NCBI RefSeq assembly: GCF_027924145.1
Contig: NZ_BRVP01000022.1
Location: forward strand, 1-48,690
Direction: 5' to 3'
Length of the DNA: 48,690 bases
Source of the DNA: Neptunitalea chrysea
GTDB taxonomy: Bacteria; Bacteroidota; Bacteroidia; Flavobacteriales; Flavobacteriaceae
The notes below the pieces were generated by a model that was given only the letters and a program-made list of their open reading frames with translations, did no database searches and was not told the origin of the DNA. Numbering within the stretch: position 1 is the first letter of the stretch; each line of letters begins with the position of its first letter. This document shows, one piece after another, positions 26,766-36,310 of this stretch. The position numbers were made by a program, and so were the translations under genes.

Positions 26766-28550
26766 ATGAACTTAAAAACCTGTTTTTCTTTACTACTGTT
26801 GTGCATTACCTTCTTTACGCTAACCGCACAAGAACAAAAAAAGAAAATAGAAATAGTAGACGGACGTAATTTTCACAAGGACGAAGAAAAGTTTCCGGGT
26901 GCATCTATATTTAATGGCGATACCAAACAAGTACGATTTAAGCATGAAGGAATAGATGTTTGGTGTGATATTGCCGTGTATTTCCAAAAAGAAAACTTCA
27001 TTCAGGCTTCGGGTAATGTATATCTGCAACAGGGTGATTCTATTAAAATGAATTGCGATTACATTGAATACGATGGTAACACCAAACTAGCCGTTGCAGA
27101 AGAAAATGTGGTTTTGCGAAGTAAAGAAATGAAATTAGAAACCGAAAAATTATATTTCAACAGAGCTTTGCAGCAATGCTACTACAACAATTTTGCTACC
27201 GTTACAGACCCAGAAAATGTACTTACCAGCATTAGCGGAAAGTATTTTATTGAAACTGAAAAATTTCAGTTCAATAAAAATGTACATATCGTAAATAAAG
27301 ACTTTGTACTAGACTCTGATGAATTAGACTACTACGAACGAAGTAAACACGCTTACTTATATGGCCCATCTACCGTTAACGGAGAAGACTATGTTTTTTA
27401 TTGTGAAAGAGGTTTTTATAACACAGCAACCGAAAAAGGTTATGGAGTTAAAAACACGCGTATAGATTATGACGACCGTATTATTAATGGTGATAGTGTA
27501 TACTTTAATAAGCTACAGGAGTATGCGGCGGCTACCAATAATATTAAAATTATAGACACTATAAATAAAGGGGTGGTTAAAGGTCATTACGGAGAAGTTT
27601 GGAAAGCAAAAGACTCCATGTTTGTAACCAAAAAAGCGGTAGCTATTAATGTGGTAGAAAACGACTCAGTATATATTCATGGTGATACTTTAATGCTTAC
27701 TGGTAAAGAAAACGAACGTATTATTAGAGCCTTTAAAAATGCTAAATTCTACAAAACAGATCTTTCAGGTAAGTGCGACTCTATTCATTCTAGTCAGGTA
27801 ACTGGTATAACACAATTAATACGAATTATTCCGCCCAAAATACCTGAACGTGATTTTTACAAATACAATCCCGTATTATGGAATGGTGGCAATCAAATGA
27901 CGGGTGATAGTATTCATTTAGTATCTAATTTAAAAACCGAAAAATTAGACTCTTTAAAGGTTATGAACAATGCCTTTATTATTGAAAAAGATACCCTTGG
28001 TGATGGTTATAATCAGGTTAAAGGTAAAAACCTCTATGGCTTGTTCAATGACAAAAATGAGATGTATCAAATAAACATCATTCAGAATACAGAATCACTT
28101 TATTATGCCTATGACGAAACTGAGTTTGTTGGTATAGACAAATCTATTTGTAGCAGAATAGAAATAGAAATGCAAGATAATGCCATTACTTCTATCACTA
28201 ACATGATTAAGACAGAGTCTACCATTAATAGAGAGGAAGACTTACCGAAAAATGCACGTAAGCTTCCCGGTTTTTATTGGCGTGGAGATGAACGAATTTA
28301 CACCAAAGATGATATTTTTGATGAAAATGATTTAAATGTTGAATTGGTGAAAATTAGAGGCATTGATGATCCGATTAGCATTGATATGGAGGAAATGGGC
28401 AGAACCTCTACCCCTAATGAAGGGGAAATACCAGAATATGAAACAACTGAACCAACCCAGAAGGACTTAATCAACAAAGATAAAGCTCCTACTCTGCTAA
28501 CCCCATCAGCCCCCAATAACAAGATGAAAAATCTAAAACCTCAACATTAA
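26766..28550 (+). CDS. OstA-like exported protein (LptA/LptD N-domain type)
   Basis: 594 residues with a signal peptide (MNLKTCFSLLLLCITFFTLTAQ). The body is beta-rich with repeated OstA-like units such as KMNCDYIEYDGNTKLAVAEENVVL, VLDSDELDYYERSKHAYLYG and GDSVYFNKLQEYAAATNNIKI, the jelly-roll repeats of LptA and the LptD N-domain. The C-terminus is a low-complexity Pro/Thr tail. It likely forms part of a periplasmic lipopolysaccharide bridge, but no other lpt gene is near, so a specific lpt name is not assigned. It is separated from purA by a terminator and has its own promoter. Confidence 0.82.
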   Translation: MNLKTCFSLLLLCITFFTLTAQEQKKKIEIVDGRNFHKDEEKFPGASIFNGDTKQVRFKHEGIDVWCDIAVYFQKENFIQASGNVYLQQGDSIKMNCDYIEYDGNTKLAVAEENVVLRSKEMKLETEKLYFNRALQQCYYNNFATVTDPENVLTSISGKYFIETEKFQFNKNVHIVNKDFVLDSDELDYYERSKHAYLYGPSTVNGEDYVFYCERGFYNTATEKGYGVKNTRIDYDDRIINGDSVYFNKLQEYAAATNNIKIIDTINKGVVKGHYGEVWKAKDSMFVTKKAVAINVVENDSVYIHGDTLMLTGKENERIIRAFKNAKFYKTDLSGKCDSIHSSQVTGITQLIRIIPPKIPERDFYKYNPVLWNGGNQMTGDSIHLVSNLKTEKLDSLKVMNNAFIIEKDTLGDGYNQVKGKNLYGLFNDKNEMYQINIIQNTESLYYAYDETEFVGIDKSICSRIEIEMQDNAITSITNMIKTESTINREEDLPKNARKLPGFYWRGDERIYTKDDIFDENDLNVELVKIRGIDDPISIDMEEMGRTSTPNEGEIPEYETTEPTQKDLINKDKAPTLLTPSAPNNKMKNLKPQH

Positions 28551-28560
28551 ATTGAGGAAA

Positions 28561-28746
28561 TAACTTAGAACAACATAGTTCGTAACGAAAAACCTTTGAG
28601 TAAACTACTTAGAGACAAGTTTCAGAACATGTAACCTCGATTATCGAGTGAACTACTTCGGGGCAAGCCCACGAAGCATTTAGTAAAGCATTGCATTTCT
28701 ACTTCGAGACAAGTCTCGGAGCATTTAATCTCAATTATTAAGTAAA
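28561..28746. repeat. Tandem degenerate hairpin repeats, about 46-48 nt period, three to four copies
   Basis: Nearly the whole gap between the OstA-like and aminotransferase genes is filled by imperfect copies starting near 28561, 28605, 28653 and 28699. A consensus unit is CTACTTCGAGACAAGTCTCG followed by GAGCATTTAATCTCGATTAT and a GAGTAAA end. Each copy has a stem: CTTCGGGG..CCCACGAAG at 28656-28676, CTTCGAGAC AA GTCTCGGAG at 28702-28721, and a second palindrome CTCGATTATCGAG after the first copy. Stem bases differ between copies but stay paired. Neither frame is coding. Confidence 0.75.
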
Positions 28747-28758
28747 TCTTTGTAAAGA

Positions 28759-29937
28759 ATGAAAGATGACTTTTTAAAATATCAGGCACAGACTTCTCCA
28801 CATCCTTTGTTTATGGAAGTTTCACACGCCAAAGGAAGTTATATATATGATGTTGATGGAAAAGCACACTTAGATTTTGTGGCAGGAGTATCTGCATGTA
28901 CTTTAGGGCATTGTCACCCAAAAGTTATGAATGCTATAAAAGAGCAAACTGAAAAATACATGCACGTAATGGTCTATGGAGAGTTTGCACAATCACCAGC
29001 AGTGGAATTCTCTAAACTAATAGCCAAACAATTACCAGAATCATTAAATTGTACGTACTTGGTTAATTCAGGTACAGAAGCAGTAGAAGGTTCTTTAAAG
29101 CTAGTAAAACGTATAACTGGCAGAACGCAATTAATAGCTGCTAATAATGCATATCATGGCAATACTCAAGGGTCTATGAGTGTTATGGGCAACGAAAATC
29201 GAAAGCAAGCCTTTAGACCTTTATTACCTGATATTGATTTTATTGAGTTTAATAACGAAGATGATTTACTAAAAATAACAGAAAAAACTGCCGGAGTATT
29301 ATTAGAGACTATTCAAGGTAGTGCCGGATTTGTACCTCCGCAAAACGACTATTTAAAAAAGGTAAAACAACGTTGTGAAGAAGTTGGAGCGTTATTAATA
29401 TTAGATGAAATACAACCAGGATTTGGTAGAACAGGTACCCTATTTGGTTTTCAACAATTTAATGTTGTACCAGACATTTTAGCAATTGGAAAAGGTATGG
29501 GCGGAGGCATGCCAGTGGGAGCTTTCATTGCCTCTTACGAGCATATGCAAAAACTAACAAATGCTCCTAAATTAGGGCACATTACCACCTTTGGAGGTCA
29601 TCCGGTAATTGCTGCTGCTAGTTTAGCTACTTTAAAAGAAGTACTGGAAAGTAATTTGATGGCAGAAGCCTTAAGAAAAGAAGCCTTATTTAGAGAATTA
29701 CTTCAACACCCGCTAATAGAGTCGGTGCGAGGTAAAGGACTTATGCTAGCTATAATGGTAAAAAATGCCGATGTAGCCAACCATGTAATACTTAAGTGTT
29801 TTAATAAAGGACTTATCTTATTTTGGTTAATGTTTGAACCAAAAGCGGTACGAATTACACCACCGCTAACCATTTCAGATGAAGAAATAAAAGAAGGCTG
29901 TAATTACATTTTAGAGGCTTTAAACAGCTTTAACTAA
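28759..29937 (+). CDS. Class III (acetylornithine-type) aminotransferase
   Basis: 392-residue PLP-dependent enzyme of aminotransferase class III. Visible are the phosphate-binding NSGTEAVEGSLKL, AYHGNTQGSMS, the PLP-Asp motif LILDEIQPGFGRTG and the Schiff-base Lys in DILAIGKGMGGGMPVGAF. It resembles acetylornithine or aspartate-family aminotransferases, but no arginine or lysine genes are nearby, so argD is not assigned. It follows the hairpin repeats with only 12 nt between, so those repeats lie in its 5' leader or promoter region. Confidence 0.87.
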   Translation: MKDDFLKYQAQTSPHPLFMEVSHAKGSYIYDVDGKAHLDFVAGVSACTLGHCHPKVMNAIKEQTEKYMHVMVYGEFAQSPAVEFSKLIAKQLPESLNCTYLVNSGTEAVEGSLKLVKRITGRTQLIAANNAYHGNTQGSMSVMGNENRKQAFRPLLPDIDFIEFNNEDDLLKITEKTAGVLLETIQGSAGFVPPQNDYLKKVKQRCEEVGALLILDEIQPGFGRTGTLFGFQQFNVVPDILAIGKGMGGGMPVGAFIASYEHMQKLTNAPKLGHITTFGGHPVIAAASLATLKEVLESNLMAEALRKEALFRELLQHPLIESVRGKGLMLAIMVKNADVANHVILKCFNKGLILFWLMFEPKAVRITPPLTISDEEIKEGCNYILEALNSFN

Positions 29938-30038
29938 TAGTTGTTAACTAAATTGTTGATAATATAACAACATTTTAGTCAAAGTTTAATTTTCATATAG
30001 TAAATTTAATAACGTAGAAATCAAAAAAAGCTTCGCCT

Positions 30039-31439
30039 ATGCAGTTTAGTTCAAATGAAGATTATAATTTGCCTTTGGCTAAATTTGAATCGATGCTAAA
30101 AACGAATAATGTTTTTTTCTTCGATTCAACCGATTTTGAACAGATCACTACTCACTATTTAGATGAGGGAAAAGTAACTAAAGCTAAGAAAGCTATACAG
30201 TTAGGATTAGAACAACATCCTACTTCGCCTGAATTAAAATTGCTTCAAATTGAAATATTAATTTTCGAAAACAAGCTCGATCTTGCGGAAAGACTTCTTA
30301 ATGAGGTACAGGAACTGCAACCGGGTAATGAAGAAATTTATATTCAAAGAGCTAATATTTTAAGTAAACAAGATAAGCACTTACAGGCTATTGCAATGCT
30401 TAAAAAAGCACTTGCCATTGACAATGAAATGTCGGGAGATATCTATTCTATGATTGGCATGGAATATTTATTTATTGACAATTACAGTGAGGCAAAAAAT
30501 TTCTTTATAAAATCATTAAAAGAAGATTATTTAGATTATGCCTCTTTATACAACTTAGTGTATTGTTTTGAATACCTTGAAGAGTATAGTGGTTGTATTT
30601 ATTTTTTAAATGACTACTTGGAATTAAATCCGTATTGCGAGGTTGCATGGCATCAACTAGGAAAACAATATTGGAACAAGAAAATGTTTAAAGAAGCACT
30701 ATCTGCTTATGATTTTGCCATTATATCAGATGACTCTTTTATAGGCGCTTATCTTGAAAAAGGAAAAGTTTTAGAAAAACTTAAGCGTTATAATGAGGCC
30801 ATCGAAAACTACGAATACACATTAGAGCTAGATGATCCTACCTCATTTGCGTATTTAAGAATTGGAAAATGTCATGAAAAGTTAGGTAATTATGAACTTG
30901 CCAGACAATTCTATTATAAAACCGTACATGAAGATCCTTTATTAGATAAAGGTTGGATTGCTATTACAGATTTCTATTATAGAAATAATAATTTTCAAAA
31001 AGCTTTATACTACATAAATAAAGCCATTAGTATTGATGAGGAAAATGTACTGTATTGGAAAAGAAGTGCTGAAATCAATAAGCAATTAAGTTTATATGAA
31101 GAAGCAGATATTGCTTACCAAAAAACAGTAGAATTAGGTAATTATGAACTTGAAACCTGGGTTTCTTGGGCTGATATACTTACCCATTTAGGAGAATACA
31201 ACTCGGCTATTATTACATTACTTCAAGGATTAGAATTTCACCCTGAAAGTAGTGAATTGGAATACCGTTTAGCTTCTCTATACTACTTAGAACACGACGA
31301 TATTAAAGGACAATATCATCTTTTAAATGCGCTAAGACATAATTATGAAGGTTATGAATACATCTCTAAATTATTCCCTTCTATTTATTGTAGACCAAGT
31401 GTTAAGAATTTTATAACAAACTTTAAAAAGGCTTCCTGA
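30039..31439 (+). CDS. Tetratricopeptide repeat protein
   Basis: 466 residues made almost wholly of TPR units (for example EVAWHQLGKQYWNKKMFKEA, IGAYLEKGKVLEKLKRYNEA and ELETWVSWADILTHLGEYNSA). About ten or more units are visible from residue 35 on. There is no signal peptide, membrane span or catalytic motif. It is probably a cytosolic scaffold. The position upstream of the DUF368 pair (40 nt) hints at a shared transcript, but a TATTTTTG box at 31450-31457 suggests the DUF368 genes also have their own promoter. Confidence 0.85.
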   Translation: MQFSSNEDYNLPLAKFESMLKTNNVFFFDSTDFEQITTHYLDEGKVTKAKKAIQLGLEQHPTSPELKLLQIEILIFENKLDLAERLLNEVQELQPGNEEIYIQRANILSKQDKHLQAIAMLKKALAIDNEMSGDIYSMIGMEYLFIDNYSEAKNFFIKSLKEDYLDYASLYNLVYCFEYLEEYSGCIYFLNDYLELNPYCEVAWHQLGKQYWNKKMFKEALSAYDFAIISDDSFIGAYLEKGKVLEKLKRYNEAIENYEYTLELDDPTSFAYLRIGKCHEKLGNYELARQFYYKTVHEDPLLDKGWIAITDFYYRNNNFQKALYYINKAISIDEENVLYWKRSAEINKQLSLYEEADIAYQKTVELGNYELETWVSWADILTHLGEYNSAIITLLQGLEFHPESSELEYRLASLYYLEHDDIKGQYHLLNALRHNYEGYEYISKLFPSIYCRPSVKNFITNFKKAS

Positions 31440-31479
31440 AAAAAAATTCTATTTTTGCCGAACCGATTAAAATTTAATC

Positions 31480-32403
31480 ATGCAAAGATCATTTTTAGGT
31501 TACCTTGTTGTTACCCTTAAAGGCATAGCCATGGGGGCAGCAGATATTGTTCCAGGAGTTTCCGGAGGAACTATAGCGTTTATTTCTGGAATTTATGAAG
31601 AACTCATAAATTCTATTAATAATATTAATTTCGATTTATTAAAAACCCTACGAAAAGAAGGTATTGCTGCAGCCTGGAAACAAGCAAACGCAAATTTCTT
31701 AGTGGCCTTAGTGGCAGGAATAGGTATTAGCGTTATTTCCTTATCTAAGGGTATTGGGTGGTTATTAGTAAACCAACCTATTTTATTATGGTCTTTCTTC
31801 TTCGGACTCGTATTGGCTAGTATTTATTTTGTAGGAAAGCAAGTCACTAAATGGAATTTAGTGGTTATTATAGCCTTAATTATTTTTGCTTTAATAGCAT
31901 TTTATATTACCTCTTTACCTCCACTAAGTAAAACAGACAGTCTGTTATTTTTATTCTTTGCAGGTTCACTAGCCATATGCGCTATGATATTGCCGGGAGT
32001 CTCAGGAGCCTTTATTTTAGTTTTATTGGGTGCCTATAAAACGATTCTTGACGCAATAGATAACAGAGACTTTAAAACTATAGCAACTGTAGGCTTAGGT
32101 GCTATTTTTGGGCTACTAGCCTTCTCAAGATTACTTAAATGGTTATTTAATCATCATAGAGATTTAATTTTAGCTATTCTTACTGGTTTTATCTTGGGAT
32201 CGTTAAATAAAATATGGCCATGGAAAAAAGTCTTAGAAACTGCCATTATCCATGAAAAAGAAGTTATCTTAAGAGAAAAAAGTATTTTGCCTACTTCTTT
32301 TGATGGAGACCCGCAATTACTTTTAGCTATACTATTAATGGTAGTAGGTTTTCTAACCATTATAATTTTAGAAAGGATAGCCTCTACCTCTAACAAAGAG
32401 TAA
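31480..32403 (+). CDS. DUF368 (PopT-type polyprenyl-phosphate translocase family), first copy
   Basis: 307 residues, polytopic. It carries the two family half-repeat motifs: AMGAADIVPGVSGGTIAFISG near residue 20 and AMILPGVSGAFILVLLG near 170, an internal inverted-repeat arrangement. DUF368 proteins have been shown to recycle undecaprenyl phosphate across the membrane (PopT). That function is transferred here by family only. The stop is directly followed by the ATG of a second DUF368 gene. A -7 type box TATTTTTG lies 23 nt upstream of the start. Confidence 0.87.
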   Translation: MQRSFLGYLVVTLKGIAMGAADIVPGVSGGTIAFISGIYEELINSINNINFDLLKTLRKEGIAAAWKQANANFLVALVAGIGISVISLSKGIGWLLVNQPILLWSFFFGLVLASIYFVGKQVTKWNLVVIIALIIFALIAFYITSLPPLSKTDSLLFLFFAGSLAICAMILPGVSGAFILVLLGAYKTILDAIDNRDFKTIATVGLGAIFGLLAFSRLLKWLFNHHRDLILAILTGFILGSLNKIWPWKKVLETAIIHEKEVILREKSILPTSFDGDPQLLLAILLMVVGFLTIIILERIASTSNKE

Positions 32404-33426
32404 ATGTATTACAAAGAACGCACTTTTAGAGACAAGTTTTTTCTTGTGACAAAAGGGCTTGCTATGGGCGCAGCCAATAAAGTCCCTGGAGTTTCTGGAG
32501 GAGTGGTTGCTTTTGTGGCCGGATTTTATGAAGAATTCATTTATAGTTTACAGAAGATAAACGGTAAGGCTTTTAAACTTTTAATTAACGGACGTTTTAC
32601 TAGTTTGTATAAATATATTAACGGACGCTTTTTGGCATTACTTATTTTTGGTATGCTAGTGAGCTACTTTAGTATTTCAAAAATTCTTGATTACTTTATT
32701 GCTAAAAAAGAACTGTATGTTTGGGCAGCGTTCTTTGGAATGATTGTAGGCTCTATCTACTATATTGCAAAAGATTTTCATTACTGGAATCGCAAAACAA
32801 TCATATCATTTCTTACCGGACTTGCAGTTGGTATTTCAATTAGTTTTTTAAGCCCTGCCAAAGAAAATGACAATCTATTTTTTGTATTCTTTTGTGGAAT
32901 GATAAGTGTTTCAGGAATGACCCTCCCTGGGCTTTCTGGTTCTTTTATTCTCATACTACTTGGTAATTATGTATTACTTCTAGTAGATTCCGTTAATGCG
33001 CTGTACGATACTATTGGTGACCTATTTAAAGGGGATTTTAGTTTTGTTTCAGATCCGGAAAGAATAAGAATACTAGAAATATTAGGTATCTTTACTTTAG
33101 GATCTACTATAGGACTTGTTACCTTATCTCATTTACTTAATTATGTTTTAAAGCATTTTAAACATATTAGCACGGCTGTTATTATTGGATTTATCTCTGG
33201 TTCTTTAGGAGTTGTGTGGCCTTGGAAAACTGCTATATACAAAACAGATGTGCAAGGAAACTTCCTCAATGACTCCAACGGAGTAAAAATTATACAAAAC
33301 TATAAGCGTTATATACCCGATTTTACTAACTTAGATACCTGGATAGCATTTATTTTTATAATTATTGGCATTGCCATTATATTAATATTGGACTGGTATG
33401 GAAAACGAACTAGAAAAAAAGTATAA
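32404..33426 (+). CDS. DUF368 (PopT-type) protein, second copy
   Basis: 340 residues. Motifs AMGAANKVPGVSGGVVAFVAG and SVSGMTLPGLSGSFILILLG match the first copy, but the protein is diverged (AAN instead of AAD, PGLSG instead of PGVSG) and has a longer loop near the C-terminus (TDVQGNFLNDSNGVKI). No intergenic base separates it from the first copy, so the pair is translated from one message. Its last 29 nt overlap aroE. Either the two proteins form a heteromer or they serve different polyprenyl carriers (inference). Confidence 0.87.
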   Translation: MYYKERTFRDKFFLVTKGLAMGAANKVPGVSGGVVAFVAGFYEEFIYSLQKINGKAFKLLINGRFTSLYKYINGRFLALLIFGMLVSYFSISKILDYFIAKKELYVWAAFFGMIVGSIYYIAKDFHYWNRKTIISFLTGLAVGISISFLSPAKENDNLFFVFFCGMISVSGMTLPGLSGSFILILLGNYVLLLVDSVNALYDTIGDLFKGDFSFVSDPERIRILEILGIFTLGSTIGLVTLSHLLNYVLKHFKHISTAVIIGFISGSLGVVWPWKTAIYKTDVQGNFLNDSNGVKIIQNYKRYIPDFTNLDTWIAFIFIIIGIAIILILDWYGKRTRKKV

Positions 33427-34168
33427 GCATCTTTTTGGTTTATTAGGACAAAATATAGATTACTCTTTCTCTAGAGGGTATTTTAATCGCAAATTTGAAA
33501 ACGAAAATCGAACTGATTTTTTCTATACAAATTTTGATATTCCAGAAATATCTCAATTTCCTGATATTTTAAAAACCCATAAAAACATTACCGGATTTAA
33601 TGTTACCATTCCGTACAAAGAAAGCGTTATACCTTACTTGGATGATTTAGATGCTACCGCAAAAGCTATTGGTGCCGTGAATACTATTCAGGTTAAAGAT
33701 GGGAAGCTAATAGGCTACAATACTGACTATTACGGTTTTTTAAAAGCTATTCAGCCATTACTAACTAAAAATCATACAAAAGCACTTATTTTAGGTACAG
33801 GAGGTGCTTCTAAAGCAGTTGCTTATGTAATGAGCTTGCTTAAAATTAAATATAAATTTGTATCTAGAAGTCCTAAACTAAAACAATTTGCCTACACAGA
33901 CCTCAATAAAGAAATCATTCAGCATTATAAAGTTATCATTAACACAACCCCTGTAGGTACATTTCCCAACATAGAGGATAAACCTAGTATTTCTTACAAT
34001 CATATTACCAACGAACACTTATTGTTCGATCTAATATACAACCCTGAAAAAACAACATTTTTACAGCTAGGAGAAAAAAAAGGAGCTACCATTGCTAATG
34101 GTTCACAAATGCTTTCAGGGCAAGCAGAAAAAGCTTGGGAAATATGGGGTGAAGCAAACAATTTCTGA
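33398..34168 (+). CDS. aroE: Shikimate dehydrogenase
   Basis: NADP-dependent reduction of 3-dehydroshikimate in the aromatic amino acid pathway. 256 residues, slightly shorter than the usual 270. Visible: LLGQNIDYSFS, substrate loop GFNVTIPYKE with the catalytic Lys, GAVNTI, YNTDYYGF, the Rossmann motif LGTGGASKAV, NTTPVGTFPN and GSQMLSGQAEKAW. The chosen start at 33398 overlaps the second DUF368 gene by 29 nt, indicating translational coupling. aroQ, two steps away in the pathway, is at 47694. Confidence 0.92.
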   Translation: MENELEKKYKHLFGLLGQNIDYSFSRGYFNRKFENENRTDFFYTNFDIPEISQFPDILKTHKNITGFNVTIPYKESVIPYLDDLDATAKAIGAVNTIQVKDGKLIGYNTDYYGFLKAIQPLLTKNHTKALILGTGGASKAVAYVMSLLKIKYKFVSRSPKLKQFAYTDLNKEIIQHYKVIINTTPVGTFPNIEDKPSISYNHITNEHLLFDLIYNPEKTTFLQLGEKKGATIANGSQMLSGQAEKAWEIWGEANNF

Positions 34169-34203
34169 GAATAGTAAAAAAAGTACGTAATTTTTATATT
34201 TTT

Positions 34204-34235
34204 TTTGTCATACTAATTTGTTGTTAGTATCTTTC
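34204..34235 (+). promoter_or_regulatory. Candidate promoter of the DUF349 gene
   Basis: TTTG at 34204-34207 and TATCTTTC at 34228-34235 are spaced by 20 nt and match the Bacteroidota pattern apart from the last base. The ATG is 38 nt further on. Confidence 0.5.
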
Positions 34236-34273
34236 ATGCATACAACTATTACTCAATTTAAAACATTGCGCAA

Positions 34274-36235
34274 ATGTTAGAAGAAAAAGACGATAACCTG
34301 CAAAACGCAGACGGACAAGAACCGATTCGTAATGAAGAAACCGTTAACGAATCTACTACAGAAGCTACTGAAGCCAATTCTACGGATCAGGAAGAAGTAG
34401 TAAACACACCCGAAAGCGAGGATGTCCACAGAGAAATTGATGACTCAAATGCAGAGGACGCAGAAGATGATGATAACCTTCAGCGACATTCTATTCCTAT
34501 GGCCGATTACCATGCTATGAGCATGACTAATTTGGTAGACGAATTTGAACAGCTACTTAAAGATCATAAAGTACAGGCTATAAAAGAACATGTTGATCAT
34601 ATTAAGAGTGAATTCGATCTTAAATACGGTCAACTTCTTGAAGAGAAAAAAGAAGACTTTATTGATAAAGGAGGGAACGAAATTGACTTTAGTTACCACG
34701 TTCCTGAGAAGTCAAAGTTAAATAGTCTGTATAATGAGTACAAAGAGAGACGTAACAGCTATTATAAAAATATAGAACTTACCTTAAAAGGCAATCTTGA
34801 AAAAAGATTGGTAATTATAGAAGAGCTTAAAAGTCTTATAAATGTTGAAGAGAACATTAATATAACCTACAAGCACTTTAAAGATTTACAAGAGCAATGG
34901 CGTAATGCCGGACCCGTACCTAGAGCTAACTATACCGATGTTTGGAGAAACTATCAGTTTCATACAGAAATGTTTTATGATTTCTTAGATCTTAACAGAG
35001 ACCTTAGAGACTTAGACTTTAAACATAATTTAGAAGAAAAAGTAAAACTTATTGAAAAAGCGGAAGAGCTTTCTGAAGAAAAAGACATTAATAAAGCTTT
35101 TAGAGAGTTACAACTTTTACATAAAGTTTGGAAAGAAGATATTGGTCCTGTAGAAAGAGAACAACGTGAAGCTATCTGGGAGCGTTTTAGTAATGCCACT
35201 AAGATAATTCACGACAGAAGACAGGAATATTACCAAAACATAGAAAAAGCATACGAACAAAACCTTGTTCGTAAACAAGAAATCATTAAGGCTATTGAAG
35301 AAATAGCTGCATCTAAGGTTACTTCACACAACCAATGGCAAAAGCTTATTAAAGAAATTGAAAAGCTAAGAGAAGACTTCTTTAGTGCTGGTAAAGTGCC
35401 TGCAAAGGTAAACGAAGAAACATGGAGTGATTTTAAAGAGTCGGTTAGAACTTTTAACCGCAATAAAAATGCTTTTTATAAGAACCTAAAAAAGGAACAA
35501 CAAGACAACCTTAATAAAAAGCTTGAATTGGTGGCTATAGCAGATGCTAATAAAGGCAATGAGGATTTTGAAGTTACTACTCCTTTAATGAAAAAAATTC
35601 AGGAGGATTGGAAACATATTGGTCATGTTCCTAGAAAGCACTCCGATAAAGTATGGAAAGACTTTAAGGCAGCGTGCAACCATTACTTTAATCGCTTACA
35701 CTCTGAACGTAATGCAGCTCAGAAGGTAGAGTTTGAAGCTCTAGATCAGAAAAAAGAATTTTTGGATAATTTAAAAGATTATCAATTATCTGGCGACAGC
35801 AAGAAAGATCTTACCGATATTAAGAAGTTTATTGCTGACTGGAAAGTTATTGGAAGAGTTCCTTTTAATAAACGTAACATAGAAAGTAAGTTTAATAAAA
35901 TTATAGATGCCTTATTTAAAAAGCTTGATATGGACAAGCAACAAGCTGAGCTTATTAAATACGGCAACAAACTAGATCATTTAGCAAGCGACGAAAATAG
36001 CGGAAGACAACTTCAAAACGAGCACACTTTTATAAGAAGAAAAATTGATGAAGTAAAAGCTGAAATCCGTCAGTTAGAAAACAATATGCAATTTTTTACC
36101 AATGTAGATGAAAGCAACCCATTAGTAAGAGACGTTATTAAGAACATTAATAATCATAAAGAATCATTAGCCATTTGGCAAGAAAAGCTTAAAAAGATAA
36201 ACTCGATGGCCGAAGATGAAAATGAACAAGAATAG
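34274..36235 (+). CDS. DUF349 coiled-coil repeat protein
   Basis: 653 residues. The first 80 or so are acidic and disordered (many Asp, Glu, Asn). The rest is at least five DUF349 repeats, each near 70 residues, recognised by a conserved W plus VP or GP motif: LQEQWRNAGPVPRANYTDVW, KVWKEDIGPVEREQREAIW, REDFFSAGKVPAKVNEETW, QEDWKHIGHVPRKHSDKVW and IADWKVIGRVPFNKRNIES. The C-terminus is another coiled coil. Function is unknown; the long helical repeats suggest a scaffold or nucleic-acid-associated protein. It ends at a bidirectional terminator facing yajC. Confidence 0.87.
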   Translation: MLEEKDDNLQNADGQEPIRNEETVNESTTEATEANSTDQEEVVNTPESEDVHREIDDSNAEDAEDDDNLQRHSIPMADYHAMSMTNLVDEFEQLLKDHKVQAIKEHVDHIKSEFDLKYGQLLEEKKEDFIDKGGNEIDFSYHVPEKSKLNSLYNEYKERRNSYYKNIELTLKGNLEKRLVIIEELKSLINVEENINITYKHFKDLQEQWRNAGPVPRANYTDVWRNYQFHTEMFYDFLDLNRDLRDLDFKHNLEEKVKLIEKAEELSEEKDINKAFRELQLLHKVWKEDIGPVEREQREAIWERFSNATKIIHDRRQEYYQNIEKAYEQNLVRKQEIIKAIEEIAASKVTSHNQWQKLIKEIEKLREDFFSAGKVPAKVNEETWSDFKESVRTFNRNKNAFYKNLKKEQQDNLNKKLELVAIADANKGNEDFEVTTPLMKKIQEDWKHIGHVPRKHSDKVWKDFKAACNHYFNRLHSERNAAQKVEFEALDQKKEFLDNLKDYQLSGDSKKDLTDIKKFIADWKVIGRVPFNKRNIESKFNKIIDALFKKLDMDKQQAELIKYGNKLDHLASDENSGRQLQNEHTFIRRKIDEVKAEIRQLENNMQFFTNVDESNPLVRDVIKNINNHKESLAIWQEKLKKINSMAEDENEQE

Positions 36236-36256
36236 AAACTATTCAAAATAAGAAAC

Positions 36257-36290
36257 AAAAAAACCGACTATAAACAAGTCGGTTTTTTTG
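36257..36290. terminator. Bidirectional terminator between DUF349 and yajC
   Basis: A-run plus stem AAACCGACT / AGTCGGTTT with T-run on the far side. It fits both convergent genes. Confidence 0.85.
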
Positions 36291-36310
36291 TTTCTAGAAA
36301 ATAGAAAAAA

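Noticed and set aside
28551-28758. CRISPR array in the repeat region
   Set aside because: Units are degenerate, self-complementary and directly abutting with no unique spacers, and no cas gene is nearby.
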